Under the pieces are notes generated by a model that did not search any database, had not been told where the DNA came from, and worked only from the letters and a program-made list of their open reading frames with translations. Positions 34,888 through 44,886 of a DNA stretch of 64,000 nt are shown here, in pieces. Source of the DNA: Acidimicrobiales bacterium (GTDB lineage Bacteria > Actinomycetota > Acidimicrobiia > Acidimicrobiales > SZUA-35). The stretch spans positions 39,653-103,652 of the forward strand of contig JAHDDW010000013.1 of NCBI GenBank assembly GCA_020629155.1. Direction: 5' to 3'. The stretch's first letter is position 1. Every line of letters starts with the position of its first letter. Position numbers and translations under genes: made by a program.

Positions 34888-37575
34888 ATGACAGAAGGTT
34901 TTTTAGGGCAGCTCCCAGATATAGATCCGCAAGAAACAGCTGAATGGCTTGAATCGTTAGATGCTTTAAAGGACGGCGGTGGGCAACGCCGCGCACAATA
35001 TATGGTTGATCGACTCAATCAATACGCTCAGCAAGTTGTCGGTACGTCTCCAGCAGTTTCGACAGACTACGTCAACACCATCCCCACAGAGGACGAGCCG
35101 CAATTTCCTGGCGACGAGCATTTAGAGCGCCGCATCAGGGCATACATTCGTTGGAACGCTGCTGCAATGGTCATCAAAGCCAACAAAAAAGCTGACGGCA
35201 TTGGCGGGCACCTTTCATCGTTTGCCTCATCTGCCGCTCTCTATGAAGTCGGGTTTAACTGGTTTTTCAAGGGCAAAGAAAACGGCCCAGGCGATGCTGT
35301 TTATTTCCAAGGCCACGCAGCCCCTGGCATGTATTCACGGGCGTTTCTTGAAGGCCGTTTAAGCGAAGACCAGCTCGACAACTTCCGCATCGAAGTCGGT
35401 GGCAACGGTCTCTCCAGCTACCCTCATCCTCGACTTATGCCCGATTTTTGGGAGTACCCGACGGTTTCTATGGGTATCGGCCCTATCAATTCTCTTTACC
35501 ATGCACGGTTCTTAAAGTATATGGAGAACCGCAACCTCGACAAGACTGATGACTCTAGAGTCTGGGCGTTTCTTGGCGATGGCGAATGCGACGAGCCTGA
35601 AACACTGGGCGCTGTCTCTCTTGCTGGTCGCAACAAGCTCGATAACCTAACCTGGGTTATCAACTGTAACTTGCAGCGTCTTGACGGCCCCGTTCGAGGT
35701 AATGAAAAAATTATTCAAGAGCTTGAAGGCGTTTTCAGAGGCGCAGGCTGGAATGTTATTAAAGTCGTCTGGGGATCGAAATGGGATGAGTTGCTTCAAA
35801 ACGACGTTGAAGGTGTCCTCCTCAAGAAAATGAACGAAACCGTAGACGGCAACTTTCAGCGTTTCGCTGTCGAATCAGGTGCCTACATTCGTGAAAACTT
35901 CTTCGGTTCAGACCCTCGTTTGCTTAAACTTGTTGAACATCTCAGCGACGATGATCTTAAATCATTGCCACGTGGCGGCCATGACTATCGCAAAGTGTAT
36001 GCGGCCTATAAAGCAGCTACTGAACATAAAGGCCAGCCAACTGTTATCCTCGCCAAAACCATCAAAGGTTGGACGTTAGGCGGCGGTTTTGAAGGTCGCA
36101 ACTCGACCCACCAAATCAAGAAGATGACCAAAAAGCAGCTGCTTGAATTGCGTGACAGGCTTTACCTACACGACGAAATCCCTGCCGAAACGCTAGAAGA
36201 CGGCATTCCACCGTATTTCCGTCCAGCAGAAAATTCTGCTGAATATCAATACATGATGAAGCGCCGTAACAAGCTTGAAGGCTTCTTGCCGCAACGCAAC
36301 GTCACCGTTCGTAAATCATTACCAACGCCATCTGATGCGCCATTCAAAACGTTCGAATCAGGTTCAGGCGGCCGTGAAGTGTCAACCACCATGGCATTCA
36401 CTTCAATGCTTCGTGAGCTTATGCGAGAAGACGGCTTCGGCGAGCGTGTCGTACCTATCATTCCTGATGAAGCGCGAACCTTTGGTATGGACTCTATGTT
36501 TAAAGAGTTCGGCATTTACGCTCCCTTCGGTCAGAAATATGAGCCTGTCGATCATGAACTACTGCTAAGCTACTCAGAGAAACAAGATGGTCAACTTCTT
36601 GAAGAAGGCATCACCGAAGCTGGCTCAACAGCAAGTTGGATAGCAGCTGCGACGAGTTACGCACATCGTGGCATACCAATGGCACCGTTTTATATCTTCT
36701 ACTCTATGTTTGGGTTCCAACGAGTCGGCGACCTGATCTGGGCCGCTGCCGATTCACGAGCACGAGGTTTTCTCTGCGGCGCGACTGCTGGGCGCACTAC
36801 CCTAGCAGGTGAAGGCTTACAGCACCAAGACGGCCACAGCTTAGCGATGGCCGCAACCGTTCCTTCGTGCCAGGCCTATGACCCTGCGTTTGCGTACGAG
36901 CTTGCAGCAATCGTTAAAGACGGTTTGAAAAGAATGTATGTCGATAACGAGGACGTCTTCTATTATCTCACCCTGTATAACGAGAATTATGAGCAGCCTG
37001 CACAACCTGAAGGTTCGACACAAGGCATCCTTGATGGCCTCTACCGCTGGAATACAGGACCCGAGGATAAAGCACATAACGCTACGATTATTTTCTCTGG
37101 TCCGTCACACAAAGCCGCACGAGAAGCACAAGCTGAACTTGGTGAACGATGGGACGTCTCAGCCGAACTGTGGAGCGCTACAAGCTATAAGCGGCTACGT
37201 GAAGAAGCGCTAGCAGCAACCCGTTGGAACAATCTACACCCCACCGAAGAACCTAAAAAACCACAGGTGACAGCTCTGCTTGAAGACTCACAGGGCCCTA
37301 TCGTCGCCGTTAGCGACTATGTTCGTTCGGTGCCTGAATCGATTGCTCCGTTCTCGCCTCGAAGCTTTGATGTGTTAGGCACTGATGGTTACGGCCGCTC
37401 TGATACAAGCGAAGCATTACGTGGTTTCTTTGAAACTAACGGTGTCCACACTGTTATCGCTGTTCTCAATTCATTAGCAACCGAAGGCAAAATCGAGAAA
37501 CAGGTAGTCGCTGATGCTATTGCCCATTATGGCATTGTAACTGACACACCTGCTTCTTGGGAAGCTGATCGGTAA
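34888..37575 (+). CDS. aceE: Pyruvate dehydrogenase E1 component, homodimeric type
   Basis: Thiamine-diphosphate enzyme that decarboxylates pyruvate and acetylates E2; 895 residues, close to the family's usual size. The ThDP motif GDGECDEPETLGAV ending in NCNLQRLDGP is intact. YFQGHAAPGMYSRAFLEGRL and LPRGGHDYRKVYAAY match AceE. ATG 34888 is chosen; an in-frame TTG 24 nt earlier is less likely. No E2 gene is in the window. The flavoprotein at 47.4 kb lacks one of the paired cysteines and so is not a clear E3 partner. Confidence 0.96.
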   Translation: MTEGFLGQLPDIDPQETAEWLESLDALKDGGGQRRAQYMVDRLNQYAQQVVGTSPAVSTDYVNTIPTEDEPQFPGDEHLERRIRAYIRWNAAAMVIKANKKADGIGGHLSSFASSAALYEVGFNWFFKGKENGPGDAVYFQGHAAPGMYSRAFLEGRLSEDQLDNFRIEVGGNGLSSYPHPRLMPDFWEYPTVSMGIGPINSLYHARFLKYMENRNLDKTDDSRVWAFLGDGECDEPETLGAVSLAGRNKLDNLTWVINCNLQRLDGPVRGNEKIIQELEGVFRGAGWNVIKVVWGSKWDELLQNDVEGVLLKKMNETVDGNFQRFAVESGAYIRENFFGSDPRLLKLVEHLSDDDLKSLPRGGHDYRKVYAAYKAATEHKGQPTVILAKTIKGWTLGGGFEGRNSTHQIKKMTKKQLLELRDRLYLHDEIPAETLEDGIPPYFRPAENSAEYQYMMKRRNKLEGFLPQRNVTVRKSLPTPSDAPFKTFESGSGGREVSTTMAFTSMLRELMREDGFGERVVPIIPDEARTFGMDSMFKEFGIYAPFGQKYEPVDHELLLSYSEKQDGQLLEEGITEAGSTASWIAAATSYAHRGIPMAPFYIFYSMFGFQRVGDLIWAAADSRARGFLCGATAGRTTLAGEGLQHQDGHSLAMAATVPSCQAYDPAFAYELAAIVKDGLKRMYVDNEDVFYYLTLYNENYEQPAQPEGSTQGILDGLYRWNTGPEDKAHNATIIFSGPSHKAAREAQAELGERWDVSAELWSATSYKRLREEALAATRWNNLHPTEEPKKPQVTALLEDSQGPIVAVSDYVRSVPESIAPFSPRSFDVLGTDGYGRSDTSEALRGFFETNGVHTVIAVLNSLATEGKIEKQVVADAIAHYGIVTDTPASWEADR

Positions 37576-37619
37576 GGGGTCGTTGACACGCAGCTTGTGC
37601 CGATACCTGGGCAAACTAT

Positions 37620-38246
37620 TTGAAAGAGCATGCTTTGCCTATTCGTCTAAGCGATAACCCAGCAGATGATCGACTTGTTAACGCTGATGCGTTTGCACTT
37701 CTTGTAGCAATGCTTCTAGATCAGCAAGTGCCGATTCATTGGGCTTTCAAGGGACCTCAGACACTGCTTGATCGTATGGTGCAAGCTGGTTTGCTAGCTA
37801 TCGGCGCTGACCGACTCGACGCTGTTGCTATCTCATCTTGTGATCTTGAAATATTTATCTCATTAGCACAACAAAAACCTGCGATACATCGCTATCCAAA
37901 GGCTATGGCGAAAAGAATTCAAGCGCTTGCCCACCATATTGTGGCTCAACATGACAGCGATGCCGAGTCGCTGTGGCGTGGCAAGTCAAATGCTGAAACC
38001 GTCTATGCACATTTGCTAGCTTTACCAGGGTTCGGCGAAGAAAAAGCGAAAATAACGCTTGCGGTGTTGGCGAAAAGATTTTCGATTACTCCTGAAGGCT
38101 GGGAAGATATCACAGCGCCCTTCTCAGATCAACATTCTCGTTCAGTTGCCGATGCAGGCTCGCCTGAACAATACGAGGCTGTCAAAACATGGAAAGCACT
38201 ACAGAAAAAAGCCGGCCGCGACAAAGCCGAAGAGTCAGCGAGCTAA
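37620..38246 (+). CDS. HhH-GPD superfamily base-excision repair protein
   Basis: Protein of 208 residues resembling endonuclease III-type glycosylases. FALLVAMLLDQQVPIHWAFKGP is the first helical segment and LLALPGFGEEKAKITLAVLAKRF the helix-hairpin-helix with its following helix. After it, residues ITPEGWEDITAPFSD occupy the place of the catalytic Asp loop. No iron-sulfur cysteines are present. The start is a TTG at 37620 because the frame has no ATG or GTG between the upstream stop and here. It follows aceE by 45 nt. Confidence 0.75.
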   Translation: MKEHALPIRLSDNPADDRLVNADAFALLVAMLLDQQVPIHWAFKGPQTLLDRMVQAGLLAIGADRLDAVAISSCDLEIFISLAQQKPAIHRYPKAMAKRIQALAHHIVAQHDSDAESLWRGKSNAETVYAHLLALPGFGEEKAKITLAVLAKRFSITPEGWEDITAPFSDQHSRSVADAGSPEQYEAVKTWKALQKKAGRDKAEESAS

Positions 38247-38266
38247 ACTACTATGCCACACAGGAA

Positions 38267-39937
38267 TCACTGGTAAGAAACAAACACAGGTGACGGTTCT
38301 ATCTCTATCGTCTTCTCAGGTGAAAGAACTTGAGGCGTGTCTTCGTCATAGAAGTTTTTCCATCCGAAGTAGAGCCCTTCTTGTGCATCTTTGAGGAGGA
38401 CCGACCAAGTCCCAAGTTTTGAGCCTTGACTCCCCTGCCCATCCATTTGGACAACAACTTCTAACTCTGGTCTTGTTGTGTCAACTTTGTCTCTATCTGG
38501 AATCATATCTAGCCGAAACTGATGCAGTAAAAACATTTTCTGCGGCAAGTTGTTTTCTCTCACCAGTTCTGCGAGCCAATCACCAGTCGCATTAATCTCA
38601 GCAGCATCAACCGACCCAATCTGTCGCAAATGGCGCTCGTCAGGTTCAAGACGCCATTCTGGGTCTAACGCTAAGCCAACGTGTGGCAGCAACAACAGCT
38701 CTTCATATAGCTTGGCTTGTGTCAGAAAGTCTTGACGCCCTGGCTGCAAGTCAATAACAACGTACACTCCCTCATCAGCAGCTGCGTCAACAAGCGGTTG
38801 CACAACTTCTATTGGCGTCTTTATCGAATAGCTGTTGTCTTCGGTAGCCGTTTCAGCTGCAACTGTCACGATGATCTCAAGCGTTGGGATAACTTCTGTT
38901 TCAGGCTCCAATTCTTGATATTCAGCAGCTAATTCTTTCGCTCGAACAATAGTTTCTTCTGTGTTCTGTTCCCCTAAAACACCAAGAGCTCCCCCTTGTG
39001 GAGAGCCGTAAAGAGCAATAAATCGTTTTCTTCGTTCATTCGAGTCATCTGTGTAAAGAATTGTTTGCCCGCCGCCAGGTAGCGTTGCCATTTTCTTTAC
39101 CGCTTCGATCTCTACCTCGACTTCGGCAAGAGAACTTTTCTCAAAGTTTGTTCCTACAAAAAGTAATCGTTTGGAAGAATCTTTACGCAACGTATCGGCC
39201 AACGAAGAACTAAAACGCAACCCTTCAGGAAGTAGTAACACTTCATTGCCTGATGCATGCGCAGCAGTGATGCTTTCTAGTGTCAACGTATCAGAAAGCT
39301 CGCCAAGCACAACAGCTGCGTTTGTTGGCTTTGCCAGTGGTAATGCAGCATCACTGATTGCGGCAAAGTCAACACCTACAATTTCTTGATACTCGTTAGT
39401 TACTTTTTCTTTGGCAAGAAGTTGCAAGAATTGGCTATTCTCAGCAAATACGCAAGGGATCCTTTGGACGTCGCAATCGATAGCGATAACTTCACGATCA
39501 TACGATTCTGCTACACCCGTCCAAGAAGCTGCTTCACCTGTCTCATGAAAAATGATAACCTGCGACGCTTCCATCGCCGAAATCTTATTTTCTGCTTGCT
39601 CAAGTTCTTCAGGTGCAATAATAAGTAGTGGAACGTTATTTTCAATAGCGGCGATAGCAGCTAACGCACTCGTTTCTTGTGAGGAAACAAAAAGACTCGC
39701 CACCTTGGGAGCAGGGAAACCTTCAGTATCTAAAATCGTTACTGCCTCTAGCGCCTCAGTTTGTTTGGCTTCTGACGTTTTTTCTGCGGAAGATTCACTG
39801 GAAGTTTCATCACCTGGAGAGAAAAGCATTTTGTAGACACCAAAAACAGCGGCAAAGGCGATACAAGAACAAAGTAAATAAACAAGCAACGCCTTAGGTC
39901 CAGATCCACGCACAAACTCCACCATAGAGGCCGCCAC
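38267..39937 (-). CDS. Membrane-anchored secreted protein with TIM-barrel-like C-terminal part
   Basis: Protein of 556 residues. One N-terminal transmembrane helix (ALLVYLLCSCIAFAAVFGV) is followed by a Ser/Glu-rich linker. Residues about 70-330 consist of repeating Rossmann-like units (PLLIIAPEEL, VAVVLGELSDTLT) reminiscent of cell-wall-binding repeat 2 proteins. The last 200 residues (VYVVIDLQPGRQDFLTQA, HVGLALDPEW, KMFLLHQFRL) look like a barrel with acidic residues of a glycoside-hydrolase type. The family occurs in actinobacteria as hypothetical proteins. Function is not established. Two Met codons near the start leave the exact N-terminus open. Confidence 0.6.
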   Translation of the reverse strand: MAASMVEFVRGSGPKALLVYLLCSCIAFAAVFGVYKMLFSPGDETSSESSAEKTSEAKQTEALEAVTILDTEGFPAPKVASLFVSSQETSALAAIAAIENNVPLLIIAPEELEQAENKISAMEASQVIIFHETGEAASWTGVAESYDREVIAIDCDVQRIPCVFAENSQFLQLLAKEKVTNEYQEIVGVDFAAISDAALPLAKPTNAAVVLGELSDTLTLESITAAHASGNEVLLLPEGLRFSSSLADTLRKDSSKRLLFVGTNFEKSSLAEVEVEIEAVKKMATLPGGGQTILYTDDSNERRKRFIALYGSPQGGALGVLGEQNTEETIVRAKELAAEYQELEPETEVIPTLEIIVTVAAETATEDNSYSIKTPIEVVQPLVDAAADEGVYVVIDLQPGRQDFLTQAKLYEELLLLPHVGLALDPEWRLEPDERHLRQIGSVDAAEINATGDWLAELVRENNLPQKMFLLHQFRLDMIPDRDKVDTTRPELEVVVQMDGQGSQGSKLGTWSVLLKDAQEGLYFGWKNFYDEDTPQVLSPEKTIEIEPSPVFVSYQ

Positions 39938-40133
39938 TTGTATTCCTGACCTCTTTAAGCAAATGTAACATATGACTATCGGTCACTCGCGGCTTCTAGC
40001 TAGCTCATTATTCAAAGCAGCTTTCAGTAAGGTAGCAAGATCCACTAGTTTATGCCGTGCTAAGGTCTTATTTAGTTGCCGAAGAAAATCTGGCTGAGAA
40101 AGTAGACTCCTGTATGCTCCAATTGTGAAGCCA

Positions 40134-40970
40134 ATGAATCTGAAACCCTCTACGACTACTGTGGTACTGCGACAGTTACAACGACTGCCGTTTCCCCAAC
40201 CAGTGTTAGAATTTCTTGCGTTTGGCTACAAAGAAGCCCGAGCGTGCATTTTTGCTGGCTCGTTCTTTGGGCTACTTTTTTTGACAACGAAGTTCGAGCT
40301 TTCCTGGATTGAACGCTACGATTTACTTCTCGTTGGCGCCGTAGCTATCCAAGCTGCGCTTCTCCTAACAAAAATAGAGTCGCTAGATGAGTGTAAAGTT
40401 ATTCTGGTTTTCCATATTCTTGGTTTTGCGTTAGAGACGTTTAAAACACATCCCTCGATCGGGTCATGGAGCTATCCAGAAGATGGATTTACAAAAATAG
40501 GAACCGTTCCGCTTTATAGCGGATTTATGTACTCAGCTGTTGGCTCTTATATCTCACAAGCATGGCGGCTTCTTAATCTCAAGATGGTGAACTACCCAAA
40601 ACCATGGCTAACTGTTGCGTTGAGTTTAGCTATCTATCTCAACTTTTTTACGAATGCGTTTGTCTACGATTTTCGCAACATTTTACTTGCTATGGTTGTT
40701 CTAGTTTTTTGGCGCACGCGTGTCTACTTCACACCTATGGAGCACGACTATTGGATGCCTTTATGGTTCAGTTTCGGTTTGGTTGCGTTCTTTGTCTGGA
40801 TAGCAGAAAATGTTTCTACCTTTTTCGAAGCATGGCAGTACCCAAACCAGTCACAAGGCTGGGCCGTTGTTGACTTTCACAAAATAACTTCTTGGTCGCT
40901 ACTCGTGATTATTAGCTTTGTACTAATTATAAATTTAAAGCATGTGAAAAAGAACAGCGCAACTACCTAG
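40134..40970 (+). CDS. DUF817 integral membrane protein
   Basis: Membrane protein of 278 residues with about eight helices. FGYKEARACIFAGSFF, GFALETFKTHPSIGSWSYPE, VPLYSGFMYSAVGSYI and VWIAENVSTFFEAWQYPNQ are all conserved features of DUF817. Function unknown. ATG 40134 is used; a GTG at 40125 is possible. A 7-bp hairpin with a wobble pair lies directly after the stop. The carboxylase gene begins 43 nt downstream on the same strand. Confidence 0.88.
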   Translation: MNLKPSTTTVVLRQLQRLPFPQPVLEFLAFGYKEARACIFAGSFFGLLFLTTKFELSWIERYDLLLVGAVAIQAALLLTKIESLDECKVILVFHILGFALETFKTHPSIGSWSYPEDGFTKIGTVPLYSGFMYSAVGSYISQAWRLLNLKMVNYPKPWLTVALSLAIYLNFFTNAFVYDFRNILLAMVVLVFWRTRVYFTPMEHDYWMPLWFSFGLVAFFVWIAENVSTFFEAWQYPNQSQGWAVVDFHKITSWSLLVIISFVLIINLKHVKKNSATT

Positions 40971-40973
40971 AGA

Positions 40974-40994
40974 AGCGAGCAAATTTAGCTCGTT
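40974..40994 (+). terminator. Short hairpin after the DUF817 gene
   Basis: AGCGAGC (40974-40980) pairs with GCTCGTT (40988-40994) through six Watson-Crick pairs and one G-T wobble around a 7-nt AT loop. Only a short T run follows, so termination would be weak. It lies in the 43-nt gap before the acyl-CoA carboxylase gene. Confidence 0.35.
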
Positions 40995-41013
40995 TAAGAG
41001 ATATCCTAGATCC

Positions 41014-42747
41014 GTGTTTAAAAAAGTTTTAATAGCAAATCGTGGAGAAATAGCCGTTCGAGTCATCAGAGCTTGTCAAGACCTTGGCATCAAAACTGTG
41101 GCTGTATACTCTGAGCTTGATAGCGATGCCTTGCATGTGAGACTCGCTGACGAGGCCTATGCGTTAGGCGGCCAAACGGCTGCGGAAAGCTATTTGAACA
41201 CCGAAGCTATTATCGACATAATCAAACGATCGGGCGCTGAAGCAGTGCACCCTGGCTATGGCTTTTTTAGTGAGAACGCCGAGTTCGCTGAAGCTATCGC
41301 CGATGTTGGCGTTACTTTTATCGGCCCTAAGCCAGATGCTATTCGCGTAATGGGCGACAAAATAAGTGCCCGTGAAGCCGCAGAAAAGGTCGGTGTGCAC
41401 GGCGTGCCAGGAAACACCACTTTCCTAGAAGACCCATCACAAGTGATCGAGTTCGGCGAAAAGCACGGCTGGCCGCTTGCTATAAAGGCAGCATTCGGCG
41501 GCGGCGGTCGAGGCATGAAAGTTGTCAACAGCGCAGATGAAGCAGCTGACGCTTTAGAATCAGCGCAGCGTGAAGCTATCGCCTACTTCGGTCGTGATGA
41601 ATGCTATGTCGAGAAATATTTAACCAAACCTCGCCACCTAGAAATTCAACTGCTTTGTGACACGCACGGCAATGGTGTTTATATCGGTCAGCGCGATTGT
41701 TCTGCGCAACGCCGCCATCAAAAGCTTATAGAAGAAGCACCAGCGCCTGCGATATCACCTGAGATAGCACAAGCGATGGGCGAAGCTGCACTAAAGGTTG
41801 CGAAGGGTTGCGGCTATGCCAACGCTGGCACGGTCGAGTTTCTTTATGAAAATGGCGAGTTCTTTTATCTGGAGATGAACACGCGTCTGCAAGTTGAGCA
41901 TCCTGTTACCGAGATGATCTCAGGCCTTGACCTTGTTGCTCTGCAAATCAAAGTAGCTGCTGGTGAAGAGCTTCCGTTTACGCAAGACGATATAACCCTG
42001 CATGGCCACGCTATTGAAGTACGTATCAACGCAGAAGACCCAGCCGCAGGTGCTTTCCTCCCGTCCCCAGGCAAAATTACAAAACTTGTTGCACCCTCTG
42101 GTTATGGCGTTCGTTGGGACGGCGGCTACGAATCAGGCGATGAGGTCAGCCAGTTCTATGACAACTTAACAGGCAAGCTTGTCTGTTGGGCGCAAGACCG
42201 GCCAACTGCTATTGCAAGAACGCTTCGGGCGCTGCGAGAATTTACGCTTGAAGGTGTCGCAACAACAATTCCAGCCGATATTGCTATTCTTGCGCACCAA
42301 GATTTCCAAAATACGACGCATTCAACCAAATGGGTTGAAGACACACTCGATCTCAGCGATATTGGCGACGCAAAAATTGTGTCCGAAGAACTGCTTGAAG
42401 AAAAACCAGATAATGTGCGTAAAGAAATTTCTGTTGAAGTTGACGGCAAACAATTTAACGTCGCTGCTTGGGTACCTGACTTGGTTGCTGCGAAAAAGAA
42501 ATCGGCAGCTGCTAGTTCACAAGGCGGTAGCGGCTCTGGATCGGTCACAGCGCCCATGCAAGGAACTGTCGTGAAAGTTCTCGTTGAAGAAGGGCAAAAA
42601 GTTGCTGCCGGCGACACTGTTATTGTGCTTGAAGCTATGAAAATGGAAAACAACATTATAGCCGAAAAAGCAGGAACCGTTTCTGAAGTAGCTGTTTCAG
42701 AAGGTCAGTCTGTCAGCGGCGGAGACAGCCTACTAACTATCGAATAA
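41014..42747 (+). CDS. accA: Acyl-CoA carboxylase alpha subunit (biotin carboxylase fused to BCCP)
   Basis: Carboxylates biotin with ATP and bicarbonate and carries it to a carboxyltransferase; 577 residues. The biotin carboxylase part begins MFKKVLIANRGEIAVRVIRA, has the ATP-grasp glycine loop GGGGRGMK and FLEMNTRLQVEHPVTEM. A Ser/Gly-rich linker (about 495-507) leads to the biotinyl domain with EAMKMENN, whose Lys is biotinylated. The start is GTG. No beta subunit is in the window. This alpha subunit could supply malonyl-CoA to the fab operon at 21-25 kb, or serve propionyl-CoA. Confidence 0.95.
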   Translation: MFKKVLIANRGEIAVRVIRACQDLGIKTVAVYSELDSDALHVRLADEAYALGGQTAAESYLNTEAIIDIIKRSGAEAVHPGYGFFSENAEFAEAIADVGVTFIGPKPDAIRVMGDKISAREAAEKVGVHGVPGNTTFLEDPSQVIEFGEKHGWPLAIKAAFGGGGRGMKVVNSADEAADALESAQREAIAYFGRDECYVEKYLTKPRHLEIQLLCDTHGNGVYIGQRDCSAQRRHQKLIEEAPAPAISPEIAQAMGEAALKVAKGCGYANAGTVEFLYENGEFFYLEMNTRLQVEHPVTEMISGLDLVALQIKVAAGEELPFTQDDITLHGHAIEVRINAEDPAAGAFLPSPGKITKLVAPSGYGVRWDGGYESGDEVSQFYDNLTGKLVCWAQDRPTAIARTLRALREFTLEGVATTIPADIAILAHQDFQNTTHSTKWVEDTLDLSDIGDAKIVSEELLEEKPDNVRKEISVEVDGKQFNVAAWVPDLVAAKKKSAAASSQGGSGSGSVTAPMQGTVVKVLVEEGQKVAAGDTVIVLEAMKMENNIIAEKAGTVSEVAVSEGQSVSGGDSLLTIE

Positions 42748-42758
42748 GAACTAGACGG

Positions 42759-43124
42759 CTATGCGCTCTGGAGAAGCCGTTTAACCCTTACCGAGTCTTG
42801 ATCATAAAATATAGAGTCGTCTACTTCTTTGCAGCAGTCAAGACAAGACGCTAACGTCGTTGCATCTGTTTTCACTGTCACTTCAAAATTAACTACATCT
42901 GCTTGTAGTCGAGCTGAAGCCGATTGTAGTTGTGCTGTCAACAAGCTTTTTAGTTCATCGGCAGCTAACTCGACTAATGAAGGTGGTAAATCAGCGAAAT
43001 CTTCTTTATCGAGAACAGCAACAAAAGTTAAATCTTGCTTCGCTTCTTTCGCAGCTACAAGCGCCTTTTCGACGCATACTTTTCGCCCCTGGTCACTCCA
43101 AGAAACATACACTAACCTAGACAT
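42759..43124 (-). CDS. Universal-stress-protein-like small protein
   Basis: Cytoplasmic protein of 121 residues. The opening LVYVSWSDQGRKVCVEKALV and the central segment LTFVAVLDKEDF match the start and the second strand of the UspA fold. The ATP-binding GxxGxxGxxGS loop is absent, and the C-terminal part has a CLDCC cysteine cluster that is unusual for the family. It begins 8 nt after the stop of the CPA1 antiporter gene on the same strand, suggesting joint regulation. The role is uncertain. Confidence 0.6.
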   Translation of the reverse strand: MSRLVYVSWSDQGRKVCVEKALVAAKEAKQDLTFVAVLDKEDFADLPPSLVELAADELKSLLTAQLQSASARLQADVVNFEVTVKTDATTLASCLDCCKEVDDSIFYDQDSVRVKRLLQSA

Positions 43125-43132
43125 TACTTCTC

Positions 43133-44782
43133 CTACTCTGACGATTCTACTTCTTTACCCCAACGGTCTTCCAAAATTTCTAATGCAACCGCACGATTAT
43201 TAAGCTCTAGAGCAATCTCAGCAGCCACATTAGAATCTACTGAGCTATCTCGCACGAGAACAGACAAGGCAGAACGCTCGGCGGCTAGAACACGGTGACG
43301 CGCTTGCATCAGCATCGCAACTTCAAGCTCAGGGTTCTGCGTGAAATGTTCACGTAACGAAGCGAGGTTTGCATCAATTTCTTCTTGATGCGCCCGTTTT
43401 AACGACTCGCCCATATCTTCGAATAAATCGCCCTTAGCTACAAGCGCATCAATCTGTTTCTGCGCTGATCTAGTAATCTTAATTGTGGCTTGGTGACGCT
43501 GACGGGTTACTTCAACTTTGGATTTATTTGCAAGACCAAGTTTTTTGATAATCGAGCTAATCGTTGTCCCTTGTACAAGCAAAGTGAAAAGAACCACACC
43601 GAAGGTCATTGTTTGGATAGTTTCAACCGTGTCAGGCTCGAAATAGCCAAGTTCAATTGTGATACTCAACGCTAATGCCAACGAAATTGCGCCTCGAAGA
43701 CCGCCCCAAGTAATAACATGTTGGAAGCTCATAGGGATTCGCCGTCGAGGACGCACCTTACGGGTAAGATATGCCACGCCATAGATCACACAAACGCGAA
43801 TCAGAACCACAGCAACGATTGCTAAAATAACTTCACCGAAATGATCAAGAAACTTGCTTGGCGTAATCGTTAAACCTATAACCAAAAACACCATTGAGTT
43901 AGCGAAAAAGGTAAGCAATTCCCAGAAGTTTGACAACGTGATTCTGGTAGATGGCGAAGTTGTCCCCAAACCAACGTTTCCAACTACAAGACCAGCAGCA
44001 ACAACCGCTAAGATACCTGAGAGTTTTAGCTCTTCGTCACCAACAAGCTTGCCAAACTCTTCCGCCAGAAGATATGCCCCATAAGCGGTAACAACTGTAA
44101 GCGATGTTTCAATCATCGCATCATCTATTTTGCTGATAAACAGGACACTAATCACGTAGCCAAGCGCTAAACCAATAAGCAGGCCGCCTGCAGAGATAAG
44201 CACGAATTGTGTGACCGCCTCAGATGCTGAGAAGCCAGAGCCAGAAGCAGCTGAAACCGCTAAGGTGAAGGCGACGACCGCTACGGCGTCATTAAATAAT
44301 GACTCGCCTTCGATCAAGACGACAAGCCGTTTAGGCACACCGAGCGATTTGAAAAAAGCGACAACAGCCACTGGGTCAGTCGCAGCAATAAGCGCTCCGA
44401 AGGCAAAAGCCGCAGCCCATGGAATATTCAAGCCAAAGTTTACTAAAGCAGCCATGACTACCGTACCGAAAAGCGTTCCTCCTATCGCCAAAAGCAAGAT
44501 AGGGAAAAGGTCAGCTTTTAGCTTCGCCCATGGAAGCTGCAATGTGGCTTCAAAAAGCAGGGGTGGCACAAGCAATGCCAGAATTAGTTCGGGTGAAATA
44601 TCGACTGCAACAATTTCACCGAGGAAGGAAGCGCCAATACCAGCGACGACCAAGCCGACACTGTACGGAAATTTAAGCTTTGCCGCAGCTGCTGCAACCA
44701 AAATGGCTATGCCTAAAAGAGACACAACCGCTGTTTGTTGTTGGAGCAAGCCACTCTCGCCATTGAGAAGTAAACTAGTCAT
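43133..44782 (-). CDS. Cation:proton antiporter of the CPA1/NhaP family
   Basis: Membrane protein of 549 residues. About 12 helices span residues 15-410. The ion-binding motifs GALIAATDPVAVVAF and EGESLFNDAVAVV are intact, so exchange of Na+ or K+ for H+ is likely. A helical cytoplasmic C-terminus (about 415-549) is rich in charged residues and probably regulatory. The small Usp-like gene follows after 8 nt. The upstream gap to the hypothetical gene at 44.9 kb is about 100 nt. Confidence 0.9.
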   Translation of the reverse strand: MTSLLLNGESGLLQQQTAVVSLLGIAILVAAAAAKLKFPYSVGLVVAGIGASFLGEIVAVDISPELILALLVPPLLFEATLQLPWAKLKADLFPILLLAIGGTLFGTVVMAALVNFGLNIPWAAAFAFGALIAATDPVAVVAFFKSLGVPKRLVVLIEGESLFNDAVAVVAFTLAVSAASGSGFSASEAVTQFVLISAGGLLIGLALGYVISVLFISKIDDAMIETSLTVVTAYGAYLLAEEFGKLVGDEELKLSGILAVVAAGLVVGNVGLGTTSPSTRITLSNFWELLTFFANSMVFLVIGLTITPSKFLDHFGEVILAIVAVVLIRVCVIYGVAYLTRKVRPRRRIPMSFQHVITWGGLRGAISLALALSITIELGYFEPDTVETIQTMTFGVVLFTLLVQGTTISSIIKKLGLANKSKVEVTRQRHQATIKITRSAQKQIDALVAKGDLFEDMGESLKRAHQEEIDANLASLREHFTQNPELEVAMLMQARHRVLAAERSALSVLVRDSSVDSNVAAEIALELNNRAVALEILEDRWGKEVESSE

Positions 44783-44886
44783 TCATTGAGCTATGGTACA
44801 GCCTTTTCGGCAAGACTAAACAACGCTTCAACAAGCATCAAAATAATTCACTATTTGTTCATATTTACGATAATAAGAATTGAGGT

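Noticed and set aside
42753..42786. ACGGCT/AGCCGT hairpin between the carboxylase and Usp-like genes as a bidirectional terminator
   Set aside because: The stem is only 6 bp, lies mostly inside the end of the Usp-like gene and lacks a T tract.
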